Source: Campylobacterota bacterium
GTDB taxonomy: Bacteria > Campylobacterota > Campylobacteria > Campylobacterales > Sulfurovaceae
DNA: 9,732 nt
Direction of reading: 5' to 3'
Assembly: GCA_011330645.1 (NCBI GenBank)
Contig: DRQB01000164.1
Coordinates: 1-9,732 of the forward strand
Shown here: positions 1 through 5,582 of the stretch, piece by piece
Numbering within the stretch: the first letter of the stretch is position 1
Layout of the letters: each line of letters begins with the position of its first letter
Notes under the pieces: model-generated
Told to the model about the DNA's origin: nothing
Databases searched by the model: none
The model's input: the letters and a program-made list of their open reading frames with translations, nothing else
Program-made: the position numbers and the translations under genes

Positions 1-81
1 AAGTAAAGTTTTTACAACTTGTTTACGTATATCTCTATTGTAGGTATTTTTAAGTGTCTCTATAATTTCTTGTTTTTTCAT
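1..81 (-). CDS. N-terminal fragment of a leftward gene, unidentified
   Basis: Reading leftward from an ATG at 81-79, 27 codons stay open to the window edge. The peptide begins MKKQEIIETLKNTYNRD and is lysine-rich and likely helical. I do not recognise the family from so short a piece. Support for it being a real gene comes from an extended -10 (TGCTAAAAT, minus strand) directly upstream and from the otherwise gene-free stretch between it and ychJ. No good Shine-Dalgarno is visible, and the -10 lies only 6 bases from the ATG. The transcript would therefore be leaderless or nearly so, or the true start lies further downstream, outside the window. Confidence 0.45.
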   Translation of the reverse strand, partial: MKKQEIIETLKNTYNRDIRKQVVKTLL

Positions 82-87
82 GAAAAG

Positions 88-110
88 ATTTTAGCATACT
101 ATGTTAAAAT
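88..110. promoter_or_regulatory. Symmetric divergent promoter (two mirrored extended -10 elements)
   Basis: The rightward -10 is TAAAAT at 105-110, preceded by TG at 102-103. The leftward -10 is TAAAAT on the minus strand at 88-93, also preceded by TG. The arms 88-98 and 100-110 are an inverted repeat matching at 10 of 11 bases around a single C at 99. The rightward start would fall near 117, giving ychJ a leader of about 15 bases. No -35 consensus is visible for either direction. This fits an extended -10 promoter on each strand, inferred from sequence only. Confidence 0.6.
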
Positions 111-131
111 CCACGTAAAAAGTAGGTAAAG

Positions 132-593
132 ATGCAACAATGTTATTGTAAAAGTGGATTAAAATTTTCAGAATGTTGTGAACCTGTTTTACGGGTGTTA
201 GAAATACCTGCAAGTGCCTTGGCATTGATGCGCTCCCGCTACAGTGCCTACTGTCTAGGTGATGTGAATTATTTACAAGCTACCACACATGACCATAGTT
301 GGACAGATGAAGAGTTAAAATTTATTCAAGATTGGGCAGATAATAGCCAGTGGCAACATTTAGAAATAATCGATTTCTCCGATAATATGGTAGAGTTTAA
401 AGCATATTATATCTATGAAAAAAAACAGCATATGCATCATGAAAAATCTACATTTATACAAGTGAATGATATGTGGAAGTATGTTGATGGAGAGGTTTTT
501 GAAGATAAGGTAACTTTCCTTAGGAATGAAAAATGTATCTGTGGTTCTGGTATGAAATACAAACGTTGTTGTTTTAGAAAGATTGACGAATAA
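132..593 (+). CDS. ychJ: YchJ family protein with two SEC-C zinc motifs (UPF0225)
   Basis: The 153 residues match the size and layout of E. coli YchJ (about 152). An N-terminal SEC-C motif (C4-x-C6-x-S-G, then C15-C16) comes first, followed by the family signature LMRSRYSAY at 32-40. A central NTF2-like domain follows, and a second SEC-C motif (C135-x-C137-G-S-G, then C146-C147) ends the protein. SEC-C motifs bind zinc and are known from SecA and other proteins. The YchJ family has no settled function, and it is presumably a cytoplasmic metal-binding protein. The first motif has K7 where glycine is usual. ATG 132 is preceded by only a weak AGTAGG-type ribosome site and by the divergent promoter at 88-110. 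The next gene starts 60 bases downstream with its own promoter, so ychJ is probably monocistronic. Confidence 0.9.
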   Translation: MQQCYCKSGLKFSECCEPVLRVLEIPASALALMRSRYSAYCLGDVNYLQATTHDHSWTDEELKFIQDWADNSQWQHLEIIDFSDNMVEFKAYYIYEKKQHMHHEKSTFIQVNDMWKYVDGEVFEDKVTFLRNEKCICGSGMKYKRCCFRKIDE

Positions 594-613
594 AATAGGG
601 CATTTTTGTATTA

Positions 614-648
614 TGTTACAATATAGCATCAATAATCTTTAAAAGGAG
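614..648 (+). promoter_or_regulatory. Extended -10 promoter and strong ribosome site for the SRPBCC/GyrI gene
   Basis: TACAAT at 617-622 is preceded by TG at 614-615, a good extended -10. Transcription would begin near 630. AAGGAG at 643-648 lies 5 bases before the ATG at 654 and is among the best Shine-Dalgarno sequences in the window. No convincing -35 is seen, and the promoter lies just after the ychJ stop. Confidence 0.55.
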
Positions 649-653
649 AAGCG

Positions 654-1583
654 ATGCCCGCCTACCATGTAGAACGTTCCATTATTATTCATAAACCTAT
701 CCATACAGTTAGAAGTACTTTACAAGATTTTAAGCAATGGCCCAGATGGTCTCCCTGGCTCATCATGGAACCAGATGCAACATTGACCTATAGTGACAGA
801 CAAGGACAAGTGGGTGCTACCTATGGTTGGTCTGGTGTGCTTGTCGGTGCAGGAAGTATGGAACTCATGGAAGTACATGACGATAGCTTAAAGATGCAAA
901 TACGATTTGTAAAACCTTTTAAATCTATAGCGGATGTTACTTTTAGCTTGCATACGGTTGACGACTCTACAGAAGTAACTTGGAAGATGGATGGACATTT
1001 ACCCTTTTTTATGTTTTGGATGACAAAGAAGATGCAAAGTTATATTGGGATGGACTATGAACGTGGGTTACAGATGTTAAAAGAGTATCTGGAAACTGGT
1101 TCGGTAGCCTCCTTTGTCCATATAGAAGGTGTCTTACCTATGAAAGAAGAGACATATATTGGTATACCTAGAACGTGCACCCTTAAAGCACTTGGCACTG
1201 TTATGAAGAAAGACTTTGAAGATTTATATCATTTTATGGAAGACAATCATCTTTCAACAGACAGAATTCCATTTGCTATTTACAACACCTTTGATATGTT
1301 AAAAGGTGAAACAAATTATGTGGCGTGTATTCCTATCCATGAAGAAGTAAAGATAGAAAAACATTGGATCCGTGGAAACATAGAAGCACAAGAAGCACTG
1401 AAAACCATGCATAAAGGACGTTACCTTCATTTGGGTAATGCATGGATGACAGCTATTAATTTTGCACGTATGAAGAAGATGAAAACGTTGAATGCCCCTG
1501 TGGGATATGAGTTCTATCCTAACAATCCTTATGAGACAGCGGAAGAAGAACTCATGACAGAGATTTTTTTACCTTTAAAATAA
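654..1583 (+). CDS. Two-domain protein: SRPBCC (polyketide cyclase-like) plus GyrI-like effector-binding domain
   Basis: The first 150 residues or so look like a START/SRPBCC ligand-pocket domain: YHVERSIIIHKPIHTV at the N-terminus, the W29/W32/W35 segment (QWPRWSPW) typical of this group, and a GSMEL strand at 67-71. Residues from about 155 to 309 resemble the GyrI-like/AraC effector-binding domain. They include a YVACIPI strand at 222-228, a KGRYLHLG segment at 254-261, an acidic pocket residue candidate E286 in VGYEFYPN, and the terminal TEIFLPL. There is no DNA-binding domain, signal peptide or TM segment, so a cytoplasmic small-molecule binding role is likely, with unknown ligand. The SRPBCC+GyrI order is, to my memory, a known architecture in Bacteroidota and Proteobacteria. 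The gene converges on the nitroreductase gene with only 2 bases between the stop codons. Confidence 0.85.
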   Translation: MPAYHVERSIIIHKPIHTVRSTLQDFKQWPRWSPWLIMEPDATLTYSDRQGQVGATYGWSGVLVGAGSMELMEVHDDSLKMQIRFVKPFKSIADVTFSLHTVDDSTEVTWKMDGHLPFFMFWMTKKMQSYIGMDYERGLQMLKEYLETGSVASFVHIEGVLPMKEETYIGIPRTCTLKALGTVMKKDFEDLYHFMEDNHLSTDRIPFAIYNTFDMLKGETNYVACIPIHEEVKIEKHWIRGNIEAQEALKTMHKGRYLHLGNAWMTAINFARMKKMKTLNAPVGYEFYPNNPYETAEEELMTEIFLPLK

Positions 1584-1585
1584 GA

Positions 1586-2215
1586 TTATTTGATAAACTC
1601 GACCACTTCTTCAAAAGGAAGTCTAAGTTGTGCTGGCTGTTCGTTTAGTCTATAACCAAATGGCACGACTACAGAGACCTGCCACTTACTTGTATCAAGT
1701 TTAAGTATCTCTTCTACTTTCTCTTTTTCAAACCCTTCTATGGGACAAGAATCTATGCCTATATAAGCGCCTGCAGTCATCATGTTCGCCAGTGCAATAT
1801 ATGTTTGTTTGGATGTCCAATGATAGATATTTTCATCAGAGTTTAACGTTTTTTCTAAATGCTTTGCATAGATATCCATATAGAAGTCAAGACTCTCTTG
1901 GGGCATATCACGTCGTTTAAAACGTTTTTCTACTTCTCCACTCTCCACTTTGACATTTTCTATGGCTGCAAGAACAATGACAAGATGAGAACAGGAAGTC
2001 ACTTGCACCTGGTCCCAACATACAGGACGTAACTTCTCTTTAAGTGCTTCGTTTGTGATGACTAAAAATTTCCAACCCTCCATCCCAAAAGAAGAGGGTG
2101 ACTTACGTCCTGCTTCTAAAATGTAGTGCATCTCTTCATCATTTATCTTTTTTGACTCGTCAAATATTTTGCATGCATGTCTAAAGTCCATGGCCTTACT
2201 AAAATTGTTATTCAT
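1586..2215 (-). CDS. NAD(P)H-dependent flavin nitroreductase, NfsB/FrxA-like
   Basis: This 209-residue protein has the usual length and landmarks of the FMN-dependent nitroreductase family. RHACK at 12-16 is the FMN-phosphate-contacting segment, followed by SPSSFGMEGWKF at 39-50, SKQTYIALANMM at 135-146, GIDSCPIEGF at 153-162 and a GYR strand at 187-189. By memory, SKQTYI and GIDSCPIEG are closest to Helicobacter FrxA and enteric NfsB rather than RdxA. The family reduces nitroaromatics and quinones by two-electron transfer from NAD(P)H in the cytoplasm. The physiological substrate here is not readable from sequence. AAAGGAT at 2227-2221 (minus) is a good ribosome site 5 bases before the ATG. 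The gene is divergent from a HxlR regulator that probably controls it. Confidence 0.92.
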   Translation of the reverse strand: MNNNFSKAMDFRHACKIFDESKKINDEEMHYILEAGRKSPSSFGMEGWKFLVITNEALKEKLRPVCWDQVQVTSCSHLVIVLAAIENVKVESGEVEKRFKRRDMPQESLDFYMDIYAKHLEKTLNSDENIYHWTSKQTYIALANMMTAGAYIGIDSCPIEGFEKEKVEEILKLDTSKWQVSVVVPFGYRLNEQPAQLRLPFEEVVEFIK

Positions 2216-2233
2216 TATTTATCCTTTGGGTTT

Positions 2234-2253
2234 GTGATATTGAACTTTATCAC
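2234..2253. promoter_or_regulatory. Perfect inverted repeat (candidate operator) over the shared nitroreductase/hxlR promoter elements
   Basis: GTGATA at 2234-2239 and TATCAC at 2248-2253 are exact reverse complements separated by 8 bases. The repeat contains the proposed hxlR -35 (TTGAAC, 2240-2245) and the proposed nitroreductase -10 (2249-2244, minus). A protein bound here would be expected to affect both promoters. The spacing does not fit the CRP (TGTGA-N6-TCACA) or FNR (TTGAT-N4-ATCAA) consensus. The cognate protein is inferred, with the adjacent HxlR regulator as first candidate. Confidence 0.5.
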
Positions 2254-2273
2254 TTTATATGCTATTATGTCAA
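2240..2273. promoter_or_regulatory. Interlocked divergent promoters for the nitroreductase and hxlR genes
   Basis: Rightward: TTGAAC at 2240-2245, a 17-base spacer, then TATTAT at 2263-2268 preceded by TG at 2260-2261. The start would be near 2275. Leftward: a perfect TTGACA (minus, 2273-2268), an 18-base spacer, then TAAAGT (minus, 2249-2244) preceded by TG. The start would be near 2237. Each -35 shares bases with the opposite -10, so the two polymerases would compete for the same stretch. Confidence 0.55.
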
Positions 2274-2277
2274 GAAC

Positions 2278-2301
2278 TACCTAAAAAGGTATATACATAC
2301 C
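2278..2301. promoter_or_regulatory. Three alternating TACC/GGTA half-sites with 10-bp spacing (candidate HxlR operator)
   Basis: TACC at 2278-2281, GGTA at 2288-2291 and TACC at 2298-2301 repeat at exactly 10-bp steps. They form two overlapping perfect inverted repeats: TACCT-AAAA-AGGTA (2278-2291) and GGTAT-ATAC-ATACC (2288-2301). They lie just after the predicted hxlR start and before its ribosome site (AAAGGAT, 2303-2309). That position suits autorepression, and the sites lie just upstream of the nitroreductase -35. HxlR proteins bind as dimers of winged helices, which fits paired half-sites on one face of DNA. Confidence 0.5.
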
Positions 2302-2313
2302 AAAAGGATACTA

Positions 2314-2676
2314 ATGAAGATAAAATATGATGGAAAAGAGTATGCCTGTTCATTTGGTTTTGCCCTTGATATGGTCTCTGGGAAGTGGAAAGCACTCATA
2401 CTTTGGTACCTAAGAGATGAGACGTTACGTTATGGTGAAATTCGTAAAAAATTAGATGGTATTACACAAAAAATGCTGACACAAACACTACGAGATTTAG
2501 AAAAACATCAACTTATTACAAGAAAAGTGTACCCAGTGGTACCTCCAAAAGTTGAATATACCATTACTGAACATGGGGTAAAACTTATACCTATTTTTGA
2601 AAAAATGGTAGAGTGGGGGAATGATGTGGGTGCACAACTTGGGGAAGTGTTAGAGTGTGATGAGAATGTGGTATAG
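2314..2676 (+). CDS. HxlR/DUF24 family winged-helix transcriptional regulator
   Basis: The 120 residues show the full HxlR pattern: a single N-terminal cysteine C12, GKWK at 23-26, and the recognition-helix region KMLTQTLRDLE at 53-63. The wing VPPKVEYTIT at 76-85 is followed by a dimer helix. In the DUF24 group (YodB, HypR, QsrR) the N-terminal cysteine senses quinones, aldehydes or disulfide stress. C12 here is in the equivalent place, so a thiol-based switch is likely but not shown. A second cysteine, C115, lies near the C-terminus. AAAGGAT (2303-2309) sets the start. The gene diverges from a nitroreductase, a common partner of this family, and is followed 28 bases later by the PEBP gene. 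Confidence 0.93.
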   Translation: MKIKYDGKEYACSFGFALDMVSGKWKALILWYLRDETLRYGEIRKKLDGITQKMLTQTLRDLEKHQLITRKVYPVVPPKVEYTITEHGVKLIPIFEKMVEWGNDVGAQLGEVLECDENVV

Positions 2677-2678
2677 TT

Positions 2679-2692
2679 ATACATAAATGTAT
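2679..2692. repeat. Perfect 6-bp inverted repeat in the hxlR-PEBP gap
   Basis: ATACAT (2679-2684) and ATGTAT (2687-2692) are exact reverse complements around AA, just before the AGGAG ribosome site of the PEBP gene. The 2-base centre is too tight for an RNA hairpin loop, so a DNA-binding site is more plausible than a terminator or structured leader. In sequence this AT-rich it could also be chance. Confidence 0.35.
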
Positions 2693-2704
2693 TTAGGAGT
2701 AACA

Positions 2705-3235
2705 ATGAAATATATACTATTGGCAGTGTTGAGTGTCACATCGATGATGGCAGATGGCTTTACACTAAAAAGTAATGACTTAGGTGGACAGCTCACAAAA
2801 GTACAAGAGTTTAGTGGATTTGGCTGTAGTGGTCAAAATATCTCTCCAGAACTTCACTGGAGTAATGTGCCAAAAGGGACAAAGAGTTTTGCCATCAGTA
2901 TGTATGACCCTGATGCCCCTACAGGCAGTGGTTGGTGGCATTGGCAAGTAGTGAACATACCTGCAAATATTCGTAGCATAGCTACCGATGCATCAGCAAA
3001 ACATACTTTTCCCAAAGGTACTTTAGAGATAGTCAATGATTATGGTACGGTGGGATTTGGAGGGGCTTGTCCTCCTGTAGGTGATAAAGCACATCAATAT
3101 ATTGTGACGGTATATGCGTTAGATGTAGAAACTTTATCTGTAGAATCAACGACAAATGCACCTATTGTTGGATATCAGATGAATGCACATACCCTTGCTA
3201 AAGCATCTTTGGTAGCTTATTATGGAAGAGATTAA
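2705..3235 (+). CDS. Exported PEBP family protein (YbhB/YbcL, Raf-kinase-inhibitor-like)
   Basis: The start chosen is ATG 2705, 5 bases after AGGAG (2695-2699). An in-frame ATG at 2687 lies upstream of that ribosome site and would spoil the signal peptide. From 2705 the protein has 176 residues. It begins with a short Sec signal (MKYILLAVLSVTSMMA, cleavage probably after A16) and continues with the bacterial PEBP fold. Conserved segments are C41-SGQNISPELHW, DPDAPTGSGWWHW at 68-80 and ACPPVGDKAHQY at 121-132, the last two lining the anion/phospholipid-head pocket. Periplasmic location is inferred. The family's role in bacteria is poorly known, and kinase inhibition should not be assumed. The gene is probably co-transcribed with hxlR, and its stop is interlocked with that of cutA. 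Confidence 0.9.
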   Translation: MKYILLAVLSVTSMMADGFTLKSNDLGGQLTKVQEFSGFGCSGQNISPELHWSNVPKGTKSFAISMYDPDAPTGSGWWHWQVVNIPANIRSIATDASAKHTFPKGTLEIVNDYGTVGFGGACPPVGDKAHQYIVTVYALDVETLSVESTTNAPIVGYQMNAHTLAKASLVAYYGRD

Positions 3236-3555
3236 CGTTTCGTCTCTTCTTCAATCCACTGAAAGTAATAACCATTTCCTCCATCACAGTGAAACATGAG
3301 AATTTCTGGTACATCATAGGTATGTAATTCTAAAATAAGCATTTTGATTTCATCAAAAAGTGTTACTTTTGTTTTAAGATCAAGACGTATTTCTTCAGTA
3401 GTGATAATCTTCCCTTGCCATCTATAAGCACTCTGAACACTATGAGATTGTACACATGCAACCAATCTCTTTTCCAGTAATGTCTGTGTGATTAATGTGG
3501 CGTTTTCCAGAGTATCTGTTGTGACTGTAATCGTACAATATTCAGAGGCTGCCAT
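3232..3555 (-). CDS. cutA: CutA family protein (divalent-cation tolerance family)
   Basis: This 107-residue protein is a full-length CutA. It has a TDTLENA segment at 13-19, EKRLVACV at 28-35, a Y44-R-W46-G strand and the KT turn at 61-62. HTYDVPEI at 78-85 is followed by YYFQWIEEET at the C-terminus. The family forms stable cytoplasmic trimers with a ferredoxin-like fold. A role in copper tolerance was proposed in E. coli, but the real function is unsettled. C34 is the conserved cysteine, and C7 and C90 are additional. The start ATG at 3555 lies inside the end of the phosphatase gene (14-base overlap), with AAAGGG just upstream in that gene, so translation is probably coupled. The stop shares TTAA with the PEBP stop on the other strand. 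Confidence 0.93.
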   Translation of the reverse strand: MAASEYCTITVTTDTLENATLITQTLLEKRLVACVQSHSVQSAYRWQGKIITTEEIRLDLKTKVTLFDEIKMLILELHTYDVPEILMFHCDGGNGYYFQWIEEETKR

Positions 3556-4006
3556 TATTTACCCTTTCTAATAAGTCTTTGACACATTGATCAATCATCA
3601 TATAGACTTTTTTAATACCATCATCAAATTTTTCAAAGAAGTAGGGGTCAGGGACATCTCTGTTACCATAGTTTGCAAATTCACCTAGTAGACGGACATT
3701 CGTAAATCCCATTTTTTCTAAATTTTCTTTATTACTTCTATCCATAGCAATAATATAGTCAAATAATTCTTTATCACTCATTTTTACCTGACGTGCGCGT
3801 AATTGTGAAATATCTATACCGTTAAGTTTTGCTACACGTATAGAATCTTCACAAGGTACTTCTCCTTCATGCCATGAACTTGTACCTGACGATACAATAG
3901 TAAGTCCTAAATTTTCTTTTTCATTGATTGATTTTGCAATTCCCTCTGCCAAAGGACTTCGGCAAATATTTCCCAGACAAACAAATAAAATTCTTTTTTT
4001 AGACAT
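3542..4006 (-). CDS. Low-molecular-weight protein tyrosine phosphatase
   Basis: The 154 residues begin with the P-loop C10-LGNIC-R16-S-P (C-x5-R-S), whose C10 is the nucleophile and R16 the phosphate-binding residue. SSGTSSWHEGE at 39-49 is the typical second segment, followed by AMDRSN at 87-92. The general acid is D120 in VPDPYF. Length and motifs are standard for the LMW-PTP family. The related arsenate reductases share this fold. The complete P-loop and DPYF loop favour phosphatase, but the substrate (protein, sugar or arginine phosphate) is not readable. No tyrosine kinase or exopolysaccharide gene is nearby. AAAGG sits 7 bases before the ATG and a TATAAT promoter is at 4038-4033. The gene leads a two-gene operon with cutA and is divergent from mltB. 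Confidence 0.93.
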   Translation of the reverse strand: MSKKRILFVCLGNICRSPLAEGIAKSINEKENLGLTIVSSGTSSWHEGEVPCEDSIRVAKLNGIDISQLRARQVKMSDKELFDYIIAMDRSNKENLEKMGFTNVRLLGEFANYGNRDVPDPYFFEKFDDGIKKVYMMIDQCVKDLLERVNNGSL

Positions 4007-4032
4007 GGTAAACCTTTAATAAAAGTCTATAT

Positions 4033-4063
4033 ATTATACACACTAATACTATTTCGTTACAAT
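4033..4063. promoter_or_regulatory. Interlocked divergent promoters for the phosphatase-cutA pair and mltB
   Basis: Leftward: TATAAT (minus, 4038-4033) with TTGTAA (minus, 4062-4057) 18 bases upstream, giving a leader of about 20 bases. Rightward: TACAAT at 4058-4063 with TATACA (4035-4040) 17 bases upstream. Each -35 overlaps the other promoter's -10. The leftward -10 is a perfect consensus, and the other hexamers match at 4 to 5 of 6 positions. Confidence 0.5.
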
Positions 4064-4091
4064 ACCTTAACAAAAATTTTTGGAGTATTAG

Positions 4092-5123
4092 ATGAAAATA
4101 GTGTTTATTTTTTTATGTATATTATTTTCATTGCATGCAAAAGATTATACGAAAGAGAAAGATGTTCAAATATTTATTGCTACGCTTGTGAAAGAATATC
4201 ATATGAAGAAGCCTTATCTTGAAAAGCTTTTTTCCAATGTAAAAAAATATAAGACTCCTTTACGTATCTTCCGTCCAAAAGTAAAAAAGAAACGTACTAG
4301 CAAAGAGCAAGAACGTCTGAATAGACTCTATCCAAAACATGGTGCATGGGATAGATATTGTAAACTAAAGATTAATCCTTCTCGTGTGAAACAAGGGGTT
4401 TCTTTTATCAAAAAAAATAAAAATATTTTTGATGCAGTAGAAAAAAAGTTTGGTGTGCCAAAAGAGTATGTTGCAGCTATTATTGGAGTTGAAACAGTCT
4501 ATGGCAATAATGTTGGAAAATATCCTGTATTTGATAATTTGGTTACTTTGGCTTTTGAAAAAAATAGACGAAACAAATTTTTCAAACACCAACTTAAAAA
4601 GTTTCTACGTTTGTCACAAACTGAAAAATTTAATCCTAAAGAAGTAAAAGGGTCCTATGCAGGTGCCATAGGTTTAGGACAATTTATGCCAAGTAATTAT
4701 GCTGCGTATGGGGTTGATTTTAATGGAGATGGACGTATTACTCTGCAAAAGGAGAGTGATGCCATAGCTTCTGTGGCAAATTATATAAAGAAAAATGGAT
4801 GGAAGGTAGATGAACCTGTAGCAACAAGAGTAAGTTATGAAGGTAATCGATTTTATGGTTTAAAAACAGGGTATAAAACAACATATGACAGACGTGATTT
4901 GACTGGTATTACCCCGAAAGAAAAATGGAACTATAAAGGCAAAGTACGTCTTATTAAACTCAATAAAAAGGCATATGATGAACTATGGTATGGAGCAAAA
5001 AACTTTTTTGTCATAACGCGCTATAATCACAGTGCTTATTATGCTATGGCTGTGCATCAGTTAGCATGTAAAATAAAAGAAAAAATGCAAAATGAAAAGA
5101 ATAAGGAAATCAATGAAAATTAA
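4092..5123 (+). CDS. mltB: Secreted MltB-type lytic murein transglycosylase
   Basis: This 343-residue protein begins with a Sec signal (MKIVFIFLCILFSLHA, probable cleavage after A16). C9 is not in a convincing lipobox, so a soluble periplasmic form is more likely than the lipoprotein seen in E. coli MltB. The catalytic glutamate is E134 in IIGVETVYGNN. GSYAGAIGLGQFMPSNY at 187-203 is the substrate-groove motif, and D209-F-N211-G-D213-G214 is the EF-hand-like calcium loop known in MltB. NFFVITRYNHSAYYAMAV at 304-321 completes the fold. The enzyme cleaves peptidoglycan glycan strands to 1,6-anhydro-muropeptides. A lysine/arginine-rich stretch at 61-75 and a charged tail at 329-343 are additions. 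GGAG (4082-4085) sets the start. The last 11 bases overlap rlmH. Confidence 0.9.
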   Translation: MKIVFIFLCILFSLHAKDYTKEKDVQIFIATLVKEYHMKKPYLEKLFSNVKKYKTPLRIFRPKVKKKRTSKEQERLNRLYPKHGAWDRYCKLKINPSRVKQGVSFIKKNKNIFDAVEKKFGVPKEYVAAIIGVETVYGNNVGKYPVFDNLVTLAFEKNRRNKFFKHQLKKFLRLSQTEKFNPKEVKGSYAGAIGLGQFMPSNYAAYGVDFNGDGRITLQKESDAIASVANYIKKNGWKVDEPVATRVSYEGNRFYGLKTGYKTTYDRRDLTGITPKEKWNYKGKVRLIKLNKKAYDELWYGAKNFFVITRYNHSAYYAMAVHQLACKIKEKMQNEKNKEINEN

Positions 5124-5574
5124 TGTCATTATAATTGATAAAAAAGGTAAAGACAATCTTTATTCTGGATTGATTGAACATTATAAAAAAATAGCAAAAC
5201 CGTTTGCTCAGGTAGAAGTTATAGAAGTATTTGATAAAGAAATAAGTAAAGCACATGATATTTCAGCACAAGCATCACAAAAATCTTACACAAAAGCATT
5301 AGAAAAATTTATGCATTCGGGGGTTAATATTGCATTAAATCCATCTTCAAAAGAAGTTGATAGTCATGATTTCGCAAAATTGCTTAAGGATAGCGTACAA
5401 GTAAATTTGTTTATTGGCGGTGCATACGGCTTTGAAAGCGATTTTTTGTCTAAATGTAATAATGCTATATCATTTGGTAAAATAACGCTTTCACATAAAC
5501 TTGTGAAAGTTGTATTGTTAGAACAGATTTTTAGAGGTCTGACTATCAATCATAACCATCCGTATCATAAATAG
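5113..5574 (+). CDS. rlmH: 23S rRNA pseudouridine-1915 N3-methyltransferase RlmH
   Basis: The start is ATG 5113, placed after AAGGAA at 5103-5108. An in-frame ATG at 5092 would add seven basic residues not typical of the family. The protein then has 153 residues, close to E. coli RlmH (155). Signature parts are the SAM-site loop FIGGAYGF at 100-107, the trefoil-knot helix region LSHKLVKVVLLEQIFRG at 126-142, and the terminal NHNHPYHK at 146-153. RlmH is a SPOUT enzyme that methylates the pseudouridine in helix 69 of 23S rRNA on assembled 70S ribosomes. The 11-base overlap with mltB suggests translational coupling, and the dksA-like gene follows 8 bases later with its ribosome site overlapping the rlmH stop. 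Confidence 0.95.
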   Translation: MKINVIIIDKKGKDNLYSGLIEHYKKIAKPFAQVEVIEVFDKEISKAHDISAQASQKSYTKALEKFMHSGVNIALNPSSKEVDSHDFAKLLKDSVQVNLFIGGAYGFESDFLSKCNNAISFGKITLSHKLVKVVLLEQIFRGLTINHNHPYHK

Positions 5575-5582
5575 GAAGAAGA

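Noticed and set aside
360..632. Leftward open frame of 90 codons opposite ychJ
   Set aside because: It covers the conserved C-terminal SEC-C motif of ychJ in antisense, has low-complexity hydrophobic/cysteine composition and no plausible ribosome site.
2234..2253. CRP or FNR site at GTGATA-N8-TATCAC
   Set aside because: TGTGA and TCAC are separated by 10 bases instead of 6, and the FNR core TTGAT-N4-ATCAA is absent.
3542..4006. Arsenate reductase (ArsC, LMW-PTP fold)
   Set aside because: The P-loop C-LGNIC-R-S-P and the DPYF acid loop are those of LMW tyrosine phosphatases, and no ars genes are nearby.
4115..4140. Lipobox at C9 of the MltB-type protein
   Set aside because: The residues before C9 (IFL) do not fit L-[AS]-[GA]-C, and the cysteine lies inside the hydrophobic core with a good signal-peptidase I site at HA16.
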